Origin: Chloroflexus islandicus
GTDB taxonomy: Bacteria; Chloroflexota; Chloroflexia; Chloroflexales; Chloroflexaceae
DNA length: 51,217 nt
NCBI RefSeq assembly: GCF_001650695.1
Contig: NZ_LWQS01000057.1
Span: 1-51,217 of the forward strand
Direction of reading: 5' to 3'
Below, one piece after another: positions 39,927 through 48,927 of the stretch. Each line of letters starts with the position of its first letter. Position 1 is the stretch's first letter. The translations under genes and the position numbers were made by a program. Below the pieces are notes generated by a model that saw nothing but the letters and a program-made list of their open reading frames with translations, searched no databases and was not told the DNA's origin.

Positions 39927-40640
39927 ATGAATGTGCGGACAACCCTCACCAACGCGATTGATCAGATGGGAAACCTTTTGCTCAGCCCGCCATATGGCGG
40001 GTTTGGCTACTATCACAACTATGGACCGCGTACAAGGCGCGCAGTGGCTTTCACGTTCGATGATGGGCCGAGCAAACCCAGCACCGAACTGCTCCTCGAT
40101 ACGCTGGGCGAGCTTGGCGTTAAAGCGACCTTCTTTTGCGTCGGGCTCAGCGTGCAATGGCACCCGGATGTCGTCCAACGCGCCTTTACCGAGGGCCATG
40201 TGATCGGCAATCACTCGATGATGCACAGCCGTAAAGCCGGTCTGATGTTGAGCGGCGGCGACCACATCGATGCGGCGACACATGCGATTACGCAAGTCAT
40301 CGGGCGCCGTCCACGCCTCTACCGCCCACCGTGGGGCTGGTTGACGCCATGGGAAGGGCGGCGGTTGCAGCAACGGGGATATGCCGTGATTGGGTGGGAC
40401 ATCTACCCTGATGATTGGAAAGTGCCGGAAGTGCCGGCAGAACAATTAGTGGCGCAGATCAAGCCGTTGGTAAAACCCGGTTCAATCATCCTGATGCACG
40501 ACTCGGTCTCGAACCAGATTCGGTGGAACAAAACCGAAACTGCGCGGGCAGTGCGCAGCTTAGTGCCTTGGTTGCGGGACGAAGGGTACGAGATCGTCAC
40601 TATTCCGGAACTGCTAGGATTGCCAGCGTATGGCGAATGA
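39927..40640 (+). CDS. NodB-type polysaccharide deacetylase
   Basis: Carbohydrate esterase 4 enzyme, 237 residues, that removes N-acetyl groups from sugars. Motif 1 TFDDGPS (Asp45, Asp46), motif 2 HSMMH (His96, His100), then RPPWGW and MHDS are all intact. No signal peptide is evident, so it may act on a lipid-linked intermediate in the cytoplasm rather than outside. The ATG at 39927 has GAGGTG upstream; an ATG at 39915 directly after the preceding stop is possible. Confidence 0.9.
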   Translation: MNVRTTLTNAIDQMGNLLLSPPYGGFGYYHNYGPRTRRAVAFTFDDGPSKPSTELLLDTLGELGVKATFFCVGLSVQWHPDVVQRAFTEGHVIGNHSMMHSRKAGLMLSGGDHIDAATHAITQVIGRRPRLYRPPWGWLTPWEGRRLQQRGYAVIGWDIYPDDWKVPEVPAEQLVAQIKPLVKPGSIILMHDSVSNQIRWNKTETARAVRSLVPWLRDEGYEIVTIPELLGLPAYGE

Positions 40641-40684
40641 TAGATTCACGGCGACATTGTGAAGCGCAAGGGGGCAAGAAGTGT

Positions 40685-41626
40685 ATGAGGATACCAACGG
40701 TGAGCGCCGTCATCTGCACCCGCAATCGAGGTGAGAGCGCGGTAGTTGCGGTTGAAAGCATTCTCGCCAACGATCATCCGGCATTTGAATTGATCGTCAT
40801 TGATCAAAGCACCGATACGACAACTGCCACAGCACTCCGTCGTTTTCAGCGTGATCGCCGGTTACGGTATATCGCGACGGCTACCAAAGGCTTGGGAATA
40901 GCGCGCAACATCGGCTTACAACTGGCACATGGGCCATTGGTCGCCTTTACCGATGACGACTGCCGCGTGCCGGCCAATTGGCTGCGGGTGATTGAAGAAG
41001 AATTTCAGCACGAGCCACAGGCAGCAGTACTCTTCTGCAATGTGCTACCGGGGCCGCACGATGCGAGCGCCGGATTTATTCCAGCCTATCAACGCCAACA
41101 GCGAACGGTGGTGAAGAGCTTTCTCGGGAAATGCCGGGCGCGTGGTATTGGGGCGGGCATGGCGGTGCGGCGTGATCCCGTACTGGCGATAGGCGGGTTT
41201 GATGAAGCGTTAGGAGCCGGCGGCAAGTTTCCTTCCGCCGAAGACGCTGATATTGCCCTGCGAGCCATTGCCCATGGCTGGTATGTCATCGAGACGCCAG
41301 CTACCTACGTCATTCACGACGGGTTTCGCACGTGGGCCGAAGCACGTGAATTGGCTGCACGTGACTGGGAAGGGTTAGGCGCAGCGTATATCAAGCCATT
41401 GAAGGCGGGGCATTGGCGAGCTGTGGTCGTGTTAGGGTACGAATTGTTGGTGCCGGCTTTGCTCGAACCGTTACTGCCGCTGCTTCGGTTGCGCCGTCCG
41501 CGAGGATTAGGGCGACTGGTTGCGCTGATACGGGGGTGCGTGCGAGGTTTAGCTCATTCGGTTGATCGGGAACGGTTGGTGTATCGGTCGATCGCCGCCA
41601 CATCCACTGTTGAGCGGTTGTTGTAA
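40685..41626 (+). CDS. Family 2 glycosyltransferase
   Basis: 313 residues, MRIPTVSAVICTRNRGES. Acid pair in FTDDDCRVP, and the RGIGAGMAVRR and SAEDADIALR segments are typical of GT2. The C-terminal end has a hydrophobic stretch (VVVLGYELLVPALLEPLLPLL) that may attach it to the membrane. It resembles the next gene in layout (VIDQSTDTTTA against VVDQSPDDTSA), so the two are likely paralogues. A long in-frame extension back to 40415 is rejected because it overlaps the deacetylase. Confidence 0.87.
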   Translation: MRIPTVSAVICTRNRGESAVVAVESILANDHPAFELIVIDQSTDTTTATALRRFQRDRRLRYIATATKGLGIARNIGLQLAHGPLVAFTDDDCRVPANWLRVIEEEFQHEPQAAVLFCNVLPGPHDASAGFIPAYQRQQRTVVKSFLGKCRARGIGAGMAVRRDPVLAIGGFDEALGAGGKFPSAEDADIALRAIAHGWYVIETPATYVIHDGFRTWAEARELAARDWEGLGAAYIKPLKAGHWRAVVVLGYELLVPALLEPLLPLLRLRRPRGLGRLVALIRGCVRGLAHSVDRERLVYRSIAATSTVERLL

Positions 41627-41644
41627 TTTGTGGAGCAGAAATGT

Positions 41645-42607
41645 ATGCTGGTTTCAATTGTCATTCCAACCAAACAACGGCCACAACCGCTACGCGATGC
41701 CGTGCAGAGCGTCTTTCGCAGCGTCTATCAGAACTTTGAACTCTTTGTGGTTGATCAAAGCCCTGATGATACCAGCGCGTTAATGCTCGAACCATTCTGG
41801 CACGATCCGCGCTTTCACTATTTGCTTAACCGGCGGCCCGGTTTTGGGGCGGCAAGTTCGCGTAATTTGGGCATTGCCGCCAGTCGGGGCGACATTATTG
41901 CCTTGATTGACGACGATGTTGAAGTACAACCCGACTGGCTGGCACAGATTGTCGCCGAGTTCAGCGCCGATCCAGAGCTTGATTTCATCGCTGGAAAGCT
42001 CACCGCGCCGCCGTACGATCCAGACAGCGGTTACACACCGGCATTCGAGGCTTGGCCATACCTCTCGCGCTGGCATTTTCCACTCCATGCTTCTGGGGCT
42101 AATTTCAGCATGCGGCGCCGTCTGTTCGATCGGGTGGGCGGATATGATGAGTTCTGCGGCCCCGGCAGCCGGTTGCGCGCTTCCGACGATACCGACCTAT
42201 GCTGGCGAGTTGTGCGCAGTGGCGCTCGATACAAGATTTGCCCGCATATTGAGGTCGTGCATACGCATGGCTTCCGCTCGCACGCCGAAGCCGAAACGCT
42301 CTTTGCGCGCTATCAGTACGGCAACGGCGGCAACTTTGGCCGCTTCACCCGCCGCGGCGATCTGTTTGCGGGAGCTTGGTTTCTCGCCCGTGAAGTCAAG
42401 CGCATCCTGAGCACTCTGCCGGAAACGCTGCGCGGTGATCGGCGCGAGCTGTTCTACGCTGGTCAACGGTTGCGCGGCTTTTGGGATGGCTTTCGTTTGC
42501 CGCCACATGAAGGATTCGTCAGCGGCGAGCAGTTGCGCCGTTTGCATGCCGATGCTCGCGCAGCGGAAGTGCCGTTGGCTATCGCGCTACGCAGCAGTAG
42601 TGCGTAG
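41645..42607 (+). CDS. Family 2 glycosyltransferase
   Basis: 320 residues, MLVSIVIPTKQRPQPL. Acid cluster in LIDDDVEVQPDW, then GANFSMRRRLFDRVGGYDE and ASDDTDLCWRVV. GGAG precedes the ATG at 41645; an in-frame GTG at 41630 is also possible. It starts 18 bases after its probable paralogue and is likely coupled in one transcript. Confidence 0.88.
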   Translation: MLVSIVIPTKQRPQPLRDAVQSVFRSVYQNFELFVVDQSPDDTSALMLEPFWHDPRFHYLLNRRPGFGAASSRNLGIAASRGDIIALIDDDVEVQPDWLAQIVAEFSADPELDFIAGKLTAPPYDPDSGYTPAFEAWPYLSRWHFPLHASGANFSMRRRLFDRVGGYDEFCGPGSRLRASDDTDLCWRVVRSGARYKICPHIEVVHTHGFRSHAEAETLFARYQYGNGGNFGRFTRRGDLFAGAWFLAREVKRILSTLPETLRGDRRELFYAGQRLRGFWDGFRLPPHEGFVSGEQLRRLHADARAAEVPLAIALRSSSA

Positions 42608-42733
42608 CAGGGGTTAAACGTGTAAAGACTCACGCGGAGATAATACAAATGTGTCTAGAAACGAGCGACGATATTGTTAACGCAGGTGATAAGTCTATTT
42701 AGCGATTGTTCATCTCGGTTCGATAAGGTGATG

Positions 42734-43300
42734 ATGAGCGTAGAGGACATCGAGACCATGCCATCACGCCCGTTATCCGACATCATAAGTGACATTTTTG
42801 CCGTGCTGCGAGCGCGCTGGTATCTACGCAACGCCGAACTAGGGCTACGAGTGCGACTGTGGGGGCGTCCGGTCGTTCACAATTATGGCCAGTTGGTGAT
42901 CGGGGAACGAGCGCGTTTGGTTTCGACGGTGGTACCTTTGGAATTAGCGGTCGCGCATGGTGCGCGGCTGGAAATTGGTGACGGAACGTTCATCAATTAC
43001 GGTTGCTCGATTGCCGCCACCGAGCTAGTGCGGATCGGACCACGGTGTAATATCGGCACGTATGCCATGATCATGGACAATGACTTTCACCGGCTCGAAC
43101 CGGAACGGCGGCAAGAGCGGCCTCCTTCGGCGCCGATTGTGTTAGAAGAGAATGTATGGTTGGGGGGAAGAGTAACGGTCTTAAGCGGAGTAACGATCGG
43201 CGCCGGGAGCGTGATCGGCGCTGGGAGTGTAGTCACAAAGAGTATTCCGCCGCGATCGCTCGCTGCCGGGGTGCCGGCGCGCGTGATCCGGCAGTTGTGA
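42734..43300 (+). CDS. Hexapeptide-repeat acyltransferase
   Basis: 188-residue left-handed beta-helix protein with hexapeptide repeats from VIGERARLVS to IGAGSVIGAGSVVTKSIPPRSLAAGVPARVI. The pattern MIMDNDFHRLEP holds the likely catalytic His, as in maltose/sugar O-acetyltransferases. The start is uncertain: ATGs at 42731 and 42734 follow AAGG, and 42734 has the better spacing. It would acylate an amino sugar or the finished glycan. Confidence 0.82.
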   Translation: MSVEDIETMPSRPLSDIISDIFAVLRARWYLRNAELGLRVRLWGRPVVHNYGQLVIGERARLVSTVVPLELAVAHGARLEIGDGTFINYGCSIAATELVRIGPRCNIGTYAMIMDNDFHRLEPERRQERPPSAPIVLEENVWLGGRVTVLSGVTIGAGSVIGAGSVVTKSIPPRSLAAGVPARVIRQL

Positions 43301-43304
43301 GTGT

Positions 43305-44306
43305 ATGAACGAGCAATCGGTAACAATAAGTGTCGTGACTCCAACTTACAACCGGTTAGCGCGCCTGCAACGAGTGCTGGCGGCATTAGCTGTGCAGACA
43401 TACGCGCCTGATCGGTTTGAGGTTGTGATTGTCTCTGATGGCTCAACCGACGGCACGGCAGCTTATTGCCAGCAGGCGCACATGCCATTCCGCCTGAACT
43501 TCATTCAGCAGGCAAATGCAGGACCGGCAGCGGCGCGCAATCGGGGAGTGGCGGCGGCGCGGGGCGAACTGGTGCTCTTTCTCGACGATGATGTTGTGCC
43601 AGCCCCCAATCTGATTGCCGAACATTTGCGTCTGCACGAGGAACGAGCCAACCGGGTCGTGCTAGGCCCGATGCTTACCCCTCCTGATGCTTGCTTGTCA
43701 CCATGGGTAGCATGGGAACAAGCCATGCTCGAAAAGCAATATCGGGCTATGACCAGCGGGGTTTGGCCGGCGACGGCGCGCCAGTTCTACACCGGCAACA
43801 CCTCATTGGCCCGCCAGCTTGTGATGGCTGCGGGTGGCTTTGACGAGCGATTCCGCCGAGCCGAGGACATCGAATTAGCTTACCGCCTGAGTAAACTAGG
43901 AGTTGAGTTCGTATTTGCGCCACAAGCTGCCGGGTACCATTATGCCGAACGCAGTTTCGCGTCGTGGCTGGCGACGCCGTATACATACGGGCGCAATGAC
44001 ATCATCTTTGGACGCGAACAACAAGTCGATCTGCTAGGATTTGTCCGGCGCGAATTCAGCCAGCGCAACTGGTTGACACGCTGGCTAGTGCGGGTGTTGC
44101 TTGACCGGCCACGGGCTAGTGCCGTGGCATTGGCGACTATGCCGCGCTTGGCATTACTGGCGCATCGTGTGTTGGGCGAACGGGGCAGCCGGCCTATTTA
44201 CAGCGCCATCTTCAACCTTCGTTACTATCAGGGCGTCGCCGATGAACTAGGCGGGCGCGATCGCTTTTTCGCCCCAGAAACGACCATCACCGCCGCACAG
44301 GTATGA
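43305..44306 (+). CDS. Family 2 glycosyltransferase
   Basis: 333 residues, with VSVVTPTYNR-like beginning (ISVVTPTYNRLARL), VSDGSTDGT, the acid cluster LFLDDDVVPAPN and AEDIELAYRL. The ATG lies four bases after the acyltransferase stop. No membrane segment is obvious except a weakly hydrophobic C-terminal third. Confidence 0.88.
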   Translation: MNEQSVTISVVTPTYNRLARLQRVLAALAVQTYAPDRFEVVIVSDGSTDGTAAYCQQAHMPFRLNFIQQANAGPAAARNRGVAAARGELVLFLDDDVVPAPNLIAEHLRLHEERANRVVLGPMLTPPDACLSPWVAWEQAMLEKQYRAMTSGVWPATARQFYTGNTSLARQLVMAAGGFDERFRRAEDIELAYRLSKLGVEFVFAPQAAGYHYAERSFASWLATPYTYGRNDIIFGREQQVDLLGFVRREFSQRNWLTRWLVRVLLDRPRASAVALATMPRLALLAHRVLGERGSRPIYSAIFNLRYYQGVADELGGRDRFFAPETTITAAQV

Positions 44307-44324
44307 CATGAAGGGATGCAGCGT

Positions 44325-44879
44325 ATGTGGGAGCTCTTTCTGCAAGATGCCCGGCGCTGGGTTGTGCCGGGACAAATCAGCACCGCGCCGTTGAGTTGGC
44401 GGCAACTATTGGCGCTCCTCTTTCGCCATTTCCCGCTCCGCGCCATGCTCTGGTTCCGCTTCGGATCATGGTGCAAGCAACGCGGCCTCCCATTTCTGCC
44501 CGGTTATGTGCAGCGAAGGTTGTACCGGCGCTACGGTCTTGAAATTGTGGTTGGCGCTGACATTGGTGGCGGCTTGTACATTGCCCATCCCATCGGCACG
44601 GTCGTTGCGCCGCAGCGCATTGGCCGCAACTGCACAATTGTCGCCGCGGTCACGATTGGGATGCGCAACGAGTGGGAGTTTCCCGTGATCGGCGACGATG
44701 TGTTTATCGGCGCCGGAGCGCGAGTCTTAGGCGGGATTACAATTGGTGATCGCGCTCGCATTGGCGCCAACGCCGTGGTGACGCGCGATGTGCCGGTAGG
44801 CGCAACCGTAGTTGGGATACCGGCGCGTGTCGTGAAGATCGATGGCAGGCCGGCAGCGCCTGAACGGGTAAACGCATAG
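44325..44879 (+). CDS. Serine acetyltransferase-like hexapeptide protein
   Basis: 184-residue beta-helix acetyltransferase, MWELFLQDARRW. Its helix-rich first third and the sequence GGGLYIAHPIGTVVAPQRIGRNCTI match the CysE-like branch often found in exopolysaccharide clusters; the active-site His is in IAHPIG. True CysE has a longer N-terminal domain, so a polysaccharide acetyltransferase is more likely. The start at 44325 has AAGGG about nine bases before it; an ATG at 44316 is possible. Confidence 0.8.
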   Translation: MWELFLQDARRWVVPGQISTAPLSWRQLLALLFRHFPLRAMLWFRFGSWCKQRGLPFLPGYVQRRLYRRYGLEIVVGADIGGGLYIAHPIGTVVAPQRIGRNCTIVAAVTIGMRNEWEFPVIGDDVFIGAGARVLGGITIGDRARIGANAVVTRDVPVGATVVGIPARVVKIDGRPAAPERVNA

Positions 44880-44915
44880 CGTATGTGCGTTGGCTCCTAG
44901 AAAGCGCAAGCGGAG

Positions 44916-46037
44916 ATGATACAAGCGCTTTTTGTTCTGGAACAACATCTTGGCCATCGCACCTACGCCGAGAATCTACGATTCGGCTTTGCTCACCAGT
45001 CGCAGATCACGGCACAGTGGGCCAACATCACCTATTACGACGAGAGTGGATGGATCGAGCGGCTGCCATTGCCTGCGAACGTGCGCGGAATGTGGCGCGG
45101 ACGGCAACAGGTACGGCAAGCGTTGCGCGCGGCCACGTATGATGTAGCGCTCTTTAACACCCAAGTGCCGGCGGCATTGGCCGGCAAGCTGGTACATCGC
45201 CGGCCCTATCTGCTCGCCACCGATATTACGCCGCGCCAGTATGACGCGATGGCGGCATTGTACCAGCATCGCGCCGATCGAGCAGGCCCGCTGGCCGCCG
45301 TGAAGCATTGGCTCAATACCCGGCTATTTCAGCGCGCAGCATGGGTCTTGCCATGGTCGCGGTGGGCAGGCGAGGCGCTCATACGCGAGTATGGCGTGTC
45401 TCCAGAGCGGGTGTGCGTCATTCCTCCCGGCATTGATCTCTCGCGGTGGCGACCACAGCGTGATCGCGCCACCGACTCGTTGCGCATCCTCTTCGTCGGC
45501 GGCGATTTTGAGCGGAAAGGCGGGCCAACCCTCTTGGCAGCGCTGCGCCTAATCAAGACCTCGGCAGAAGTGGAAGTGCATATCGTGACGCGGAGTGCGG
45601 TCGAACCGGCGGAGCGGATGTTCATCTATCGCAACCTGCCCCCCAATGCACCGCAATTGATCGAACTCTACCAGCAAGCCGATATTTTTGTCTTCCCGAC
45701 CCACGCGGAAGCGTTTGGCATCGCTGCCGTCGAAGCGATTGCGTGCGGCGTGCCCGTCATTGCCACACCGATCGGCGGGTTGCCCGATATTGTGCATGAT
45801 GGCAGCAATGGGTTTCTGGTACCGCCAGACGATCCAGCAGCCCTTGCTGCCCGTCTGCAACTCCTGATCGATCAGCCTGAGACGCGAGCGCGGATGGCGC
45901 ACGCCGCCCGGCGTCACGCCGAACAGCATTTTGATGTGATCCACAACGCGGCCCGAATCGCTGAACTGATGGCTCACGTCGTTCGCGATGGGCAACGATG
46001 TCAAGCGCAGGCAAACCGCGAGCGATCATCAGGGTAA
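44916..46037 (+). CDS. Family 4 glycosyltransferase
   Basis: GT-B fold transferase, 373 residues. The C-terminal donor site reads FPTHAEAFGIAAVEAIACGVPVIATPIGGLPDIV, with FVGGDFERKGG at the domain junction and PGIDLSRWRP before it. It retains the sugar donor by the EX7E motif. The last gene of the cluster; its end overlaps by nine bases the end of the convergent secreted-protein gene. Confidence 0.88.
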   Translation: MIQALFVLEQHLGHRTYAENLRFGFAHQSQITAQWANITYYDESGWIERLPLPANVRGMWRGRQQVRQALRAATYDVALFNTQVPAALAGKLVHRRPYLLATDITPRQYDAMAALYQHRADRAGPLAAVKHWLNTRLFQRAAWVLPWSRWAGEALIREYGVSPERVCVIPPGIDLSRWRPQRDRATDSLRILFVGGDFERKGGPTLLAALRLIKTSAEVEVHIVTRSAVEPAERMFIYRNLPPNAPQLIELYQQADIFVFPTHAEAFGIAAVEAIACGVPVIATPIGGLPDIVHDGSNGFLVPPDDPAALAARLQLLIDQPETRARMAHAARRHAEQHFDVIHNAARIAELMAHVVRDGQRCQAQANRERSSG

Positions 46038-47246
46038 AGCCCAGACACTAATGTCACGGGCGTGCCAATCACCACCCCACCAGCGATCGCCGCGGAACTC
46101 GATTCGGGTCACGCCGGCTGGGATCGGCATCCAGAAGCTGCGAAAATGTTCATCTTTGAAGTAGCTCGTATTATGCGCCTGCACCTGCGCGGCTTGCCAA
46201 GCGCCGCCATCAAACCGCACTTGTAGATTCGGGCCAATGCCGGCAAAACGCAGCCGCGCATTTGCCGGCGCCGGCGCTGTTAGTGTGACCGTTGGATTAG
46301 CTCGATCGACAAACCGGCGATTGGCGGCAATCATGGTAAATGGTTGTGACGGACTTATCGTCACGTTATCCCAGTGCCACGTGCCCGGCCGGCACGTGGC
46401 GCAATCTTTCAGCGGATTGTACGAGTGATGGCCAAACTGGACCACGCCTTGGCTCCAGCCAAGATCGGCAATGCGCGTATCAACCCAATAAAAATTGTAC
46501 GCCGGCATGCCAAACTTTACGCTTGTGCGCGAAAGCTGCAATTCAAATGTGTCGCGGCGCGTTGGACTCGGATCGAGGAAGCGCTCATACGGGATCGGCG
46601 CGCCATCAATGACGGTAGGCTGGAAATTGCGATAGACTACCACGTCAAAGTAATTGCCGCTGAGATCCATGCGCACCTGCACCGCATTACGCGGCGGCCC
46701 GCTTAAATCAACATCCATATCAAGCGGAAGTTGGAGATGATCATTGTAAGGGCTGATCCAAATATCAATCCAATCACGCAGACTCGTGCGCAGGGTTGAC
46801 ACGTCAAAACGGATTGTAGCAGTCCCGCCGCTAAAATCAACTAAATGATCTGGCGTGAGATAGACCATCCCGTAACCACTGGCTTTTATGGCCGTCATGA
46901 GATGATTGCGGCAAAGATAGACTGCCTCCTCATACGCGCTAATCGTGTGCGTCGCCGGCGCTGGCGCGCAATCTGCGCCATGTTCAGCCGCCATCGGCTC
47001 AAGCTGATACCACGTATTGACATCACGCGAATGAACGGTGACATCCCAGTTGGCCGGATTCCAGCTTTGTGGTCGCGATGGTTCACCGGTAAAGGTTTCA
47101 GTGAAGGTAGCTGGTTTGACAATCAACGGTATAAACTGGCGATTGCCGCCATTAGCTACAACGGCGGGTGATGGCTGCCACATCACCCAGAGCAAAGCGC
47201 TGAAGCACATCAGACTAGCAGTGAGCAGCCATAGTCGTCGCTGCAT
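46029..47246 (-). CDS. Secreted protein of unknown function with FIPLIV motif
   Basis: 405-residue exported protein: signal peptide to about residue 31, then FIPLIV (38-43), then a beta-rich body with the sequence of a concanavalin-like sandwich (ATIRFDVSTLRTSLRDWIDIWISPYND; WHWDNVTISPS). Many Trp and Asp residues suggest carbohydrate contact, but no catalytic motif was recognised. GGAGG precedes the ATG. It is convergent with the glycosyltransferase cluster and downstream of the GH5-like gene on the same strand. Confidence 0.7.
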   Translation of the reverse strand: MQRRLWLLTASLMCFSALLWVMWQPSPAVVANGGNRQFIPLIVKPATFTETFTGEPSRPQSWNPANWDVTVHSRDVNTWYQLEPMAAEHGADCAPAPATHTISAYEEAVYLCRNHLMTAIKASGYGMVYLTPDHLVDFSGGTATIRFDVSTLRTSLRDWIDIWISPYNDHLQLPLDMDVDLSGPPRNAVQVRMDLSGNYFDVVVYRNFQPTVIDGAPIPYERFLDPSPTRRDTFELQLSRTSVKFGMPAYNFYWVDTRIADLGWSQGVVQFGHHSYNPLKDCATCRPGTWHWDNVTISPSQPFTMIAANRRFVDRANPTVTLTAPAPANARLRFAGIGPNLQVRFDGGAWQAAQVQAHNTSYFKDEHFRSFWMPIPAGVTRIEFRGDRWWGGDWHARDISVWALP

Positions 47247-47267
47247 GCAAACCTCCGTTATGTGATA

Positions 47268-47303
47268 ACGCCCTCAGACCGGACGAACCGGATCTGAGGG
47301 CGT
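47268..47303. terminator. Strong hairpin between the two secreted-protein genes
   Basis: ACGCCCTCAGA / TCTGAGGGCGT, 11-bp stem, with an inner CCGG/CCGG helix. It lies 180 bases past the GH5-like stop and before the FIPLIV gene on the minus strand, so it may end the first transcript. Confidence 0.55.
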
Positions 47304-47482
47304 CATTGCCGCTTGGGGAGCGATCGCGTGCCGGAGGGGGGAGGGTAAATAGCAACGCCAGATCGCTCCTATAAGAAACGTCGCTGTTTATCACTGCAAG
47401 TAATGCTAAAACCAAACTGTATCCACCCTAACAGAGCATTATTGGCCGGTTCACGTACAGTTCAACAAGATTGATTGCCCCC

Positions 47483-48724
47483 TCAGCGCAATGCCAATGG
47501 AATGTAGACGCGCGGCGTGAGCGCTGTTTTGACAATCCGCATCTCGGCTGGAAACGCATCGGTCAAGGCTTTGACGGCGGCGGCGGCATCTGACCATTGG
47601 CCGGTATTATCGCTGACATTGAAATAGGGCCATACCCACGCACCGGCGTAGCAATTAGCGCGCAACTCGGCCAGCAATTGGGTTGGGGTGCGGTTGGTGC
47701 CGCCTGCGTTAGCTGGCGCTTCGCCGATCACCACCGGCTTATCGAATTGGCCTTCATACCAGTCAATAAATAACGGCGAATAGCTCCAATAGCGTTCATC
47801 GCCGTTCATCCAGCCATAGTAATGGATCTGGTAGAAATCGAGATAACCCTGCGGATCGTAAGCGGTCAGTGCGGCGTCGCTCCAGAAATTACCGGCAGCG
47901 CCGAGAGCGCCGGTGCTGTTCCACTTCATCGATGCGCTGCCGACGGTGGTCAACTGATTGGAATGGCGATGGATTGCGCCAGAAAGCTCGGCGATAAACC
48001 GTTGCATTTGAGCCAGCGTCACTGGTTGGGAAATATCGCTCGCTGGAGCAAAATGAGGCGGCTCGTTAATGCCAAATTCCGGCTCGTTGAAGATATCCCA
48101 TGCCAACACGTGAGGATGGGTGCCGATGGTATAGCCGCTAGCGCCTACCGGGTAGCTCAGCATCGGCAAGAGCGCGTTATTGATAAATGACGCGCGTTTG
48201 GCGCTTTCAACAATCAGATCGCGATGGCCGCCAGCATGCTCGCCTCGTCCAGATACCGTCGAGTCTGCCATCAGCATATCGAAGCTCCAGAGGTTCAAAA
48301 CGAGATACATATCCTCTTCGGCTGCGATCTGAATGGCGTTGGCAAGGCTCGGCAAGAAATTGGCATCGAGCCCGGTGACGGCGCCGCCGCTGTTTGCGTT
48401 AAACTCAGGTGCGCCTCGCCCATCAGCAAAAAGCCACCAGCGCACCGTATTAGCTCCTTGTTGACGCAAGGCGCGCAACATCGCCCGGGTAGCGTTAGGG
48501 TCGTAGGTGTGTTGACTCCATTCCTCTACCGTGGCAAAATCAGCGCCATAACCACCGTTGAGCCATGGCACATTTGCCCCAACGAGAAACCAACGTCCGC
48601 CAAAGCGGGGAATAAGATGCGAGCGATCGGCTGGACATGCCTGTGACAAGGCGGGAGCAGGCAGAGTAGCAACGACGCTCAGCAGAATGAAAGCCACGAG
48701 GACAAACCATCGTGTATGAGCCAT
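47483..48724 (-). CDS. Secreted GH5-like glycoside hydrolase
   Basis: 413 residues: signal peptide to about residue 27, then a TIM-barrel hydrolase. WDIFNEPE holds the acid/base glutamate of the GH5 clan, and VVIGEAPA the probable nucleophile; NTVRWWLFADG and YQIHYYGWMNGD fit other barrel strands. Related enzymes cleave beta-mannan or beta-glucan. The very C-terminus reads TPRVYIPLALR, like the FIPLIV motif in the neighbour. No clear ribosome site is seen before the ATG. Confidence 0.8.
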   Translation of the reverse strand: MAHTRWFVLVAFILLSVVATLPAPALSQACPADRSHLIPRFGGRWFLVGANVPWLNGGYGADFATVEEWSQHTYDPNATRAMLRALRQQGANTVRWWLFADGRGAPEFNANSGGAVTGLDANFLPSLANAIQIAAEEDMYLVLNLWSFDMLMADSTVSGRGEHAGGHRDLIVESAKRASFINNALLPMLSYPVGASGYTIGTHPHVLAWDIFNEPEFGINEPPHFAPASDISQPVTLAQMQRFIAELSGAIHRHSNQLTTVGSASMKWNSTGALGAAGNFWSDAALTAYDPQGYLDFYQIHYYGWMNGDERYWSYSPLFIDWYEGQFDKPVVIGEAPANAGGTNRTPTQLLAELRANCYAGAWVWPYFNVSDNTGQWSDAAAAVKALTDAFPAEMRIVKTALTPRVYIPLALR

Positions 48725-48868
48725 TGATACGTCTTTTCTTGTGTCGTTATGGCGTCACCCTTGGCTACTCTACCATCTGATGAACAAAATGTCATCATGT
48801 GCAGCATAGGCATATAGTACTAAAAACATTGCTCATGTGTGCGATGGCGAGAGCAGATGGAAACAGAG

Positions 48869-48891
48869 CGGGCGGGTTTGTAACCCGCCCG
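48869..48891 (-). terminator. Terminator of the accDA operon
   Basis: CGGGCGGGTT-TGT-AACCCGCCCG, 10-bp perfect stem 37 bases past the accA stop on the minus strand. Confidence 0.75.
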
Positions 48892-48927
48892 TTCTAGCCT
48901 TATCTCATCTAACCTCGTCATATCGCA

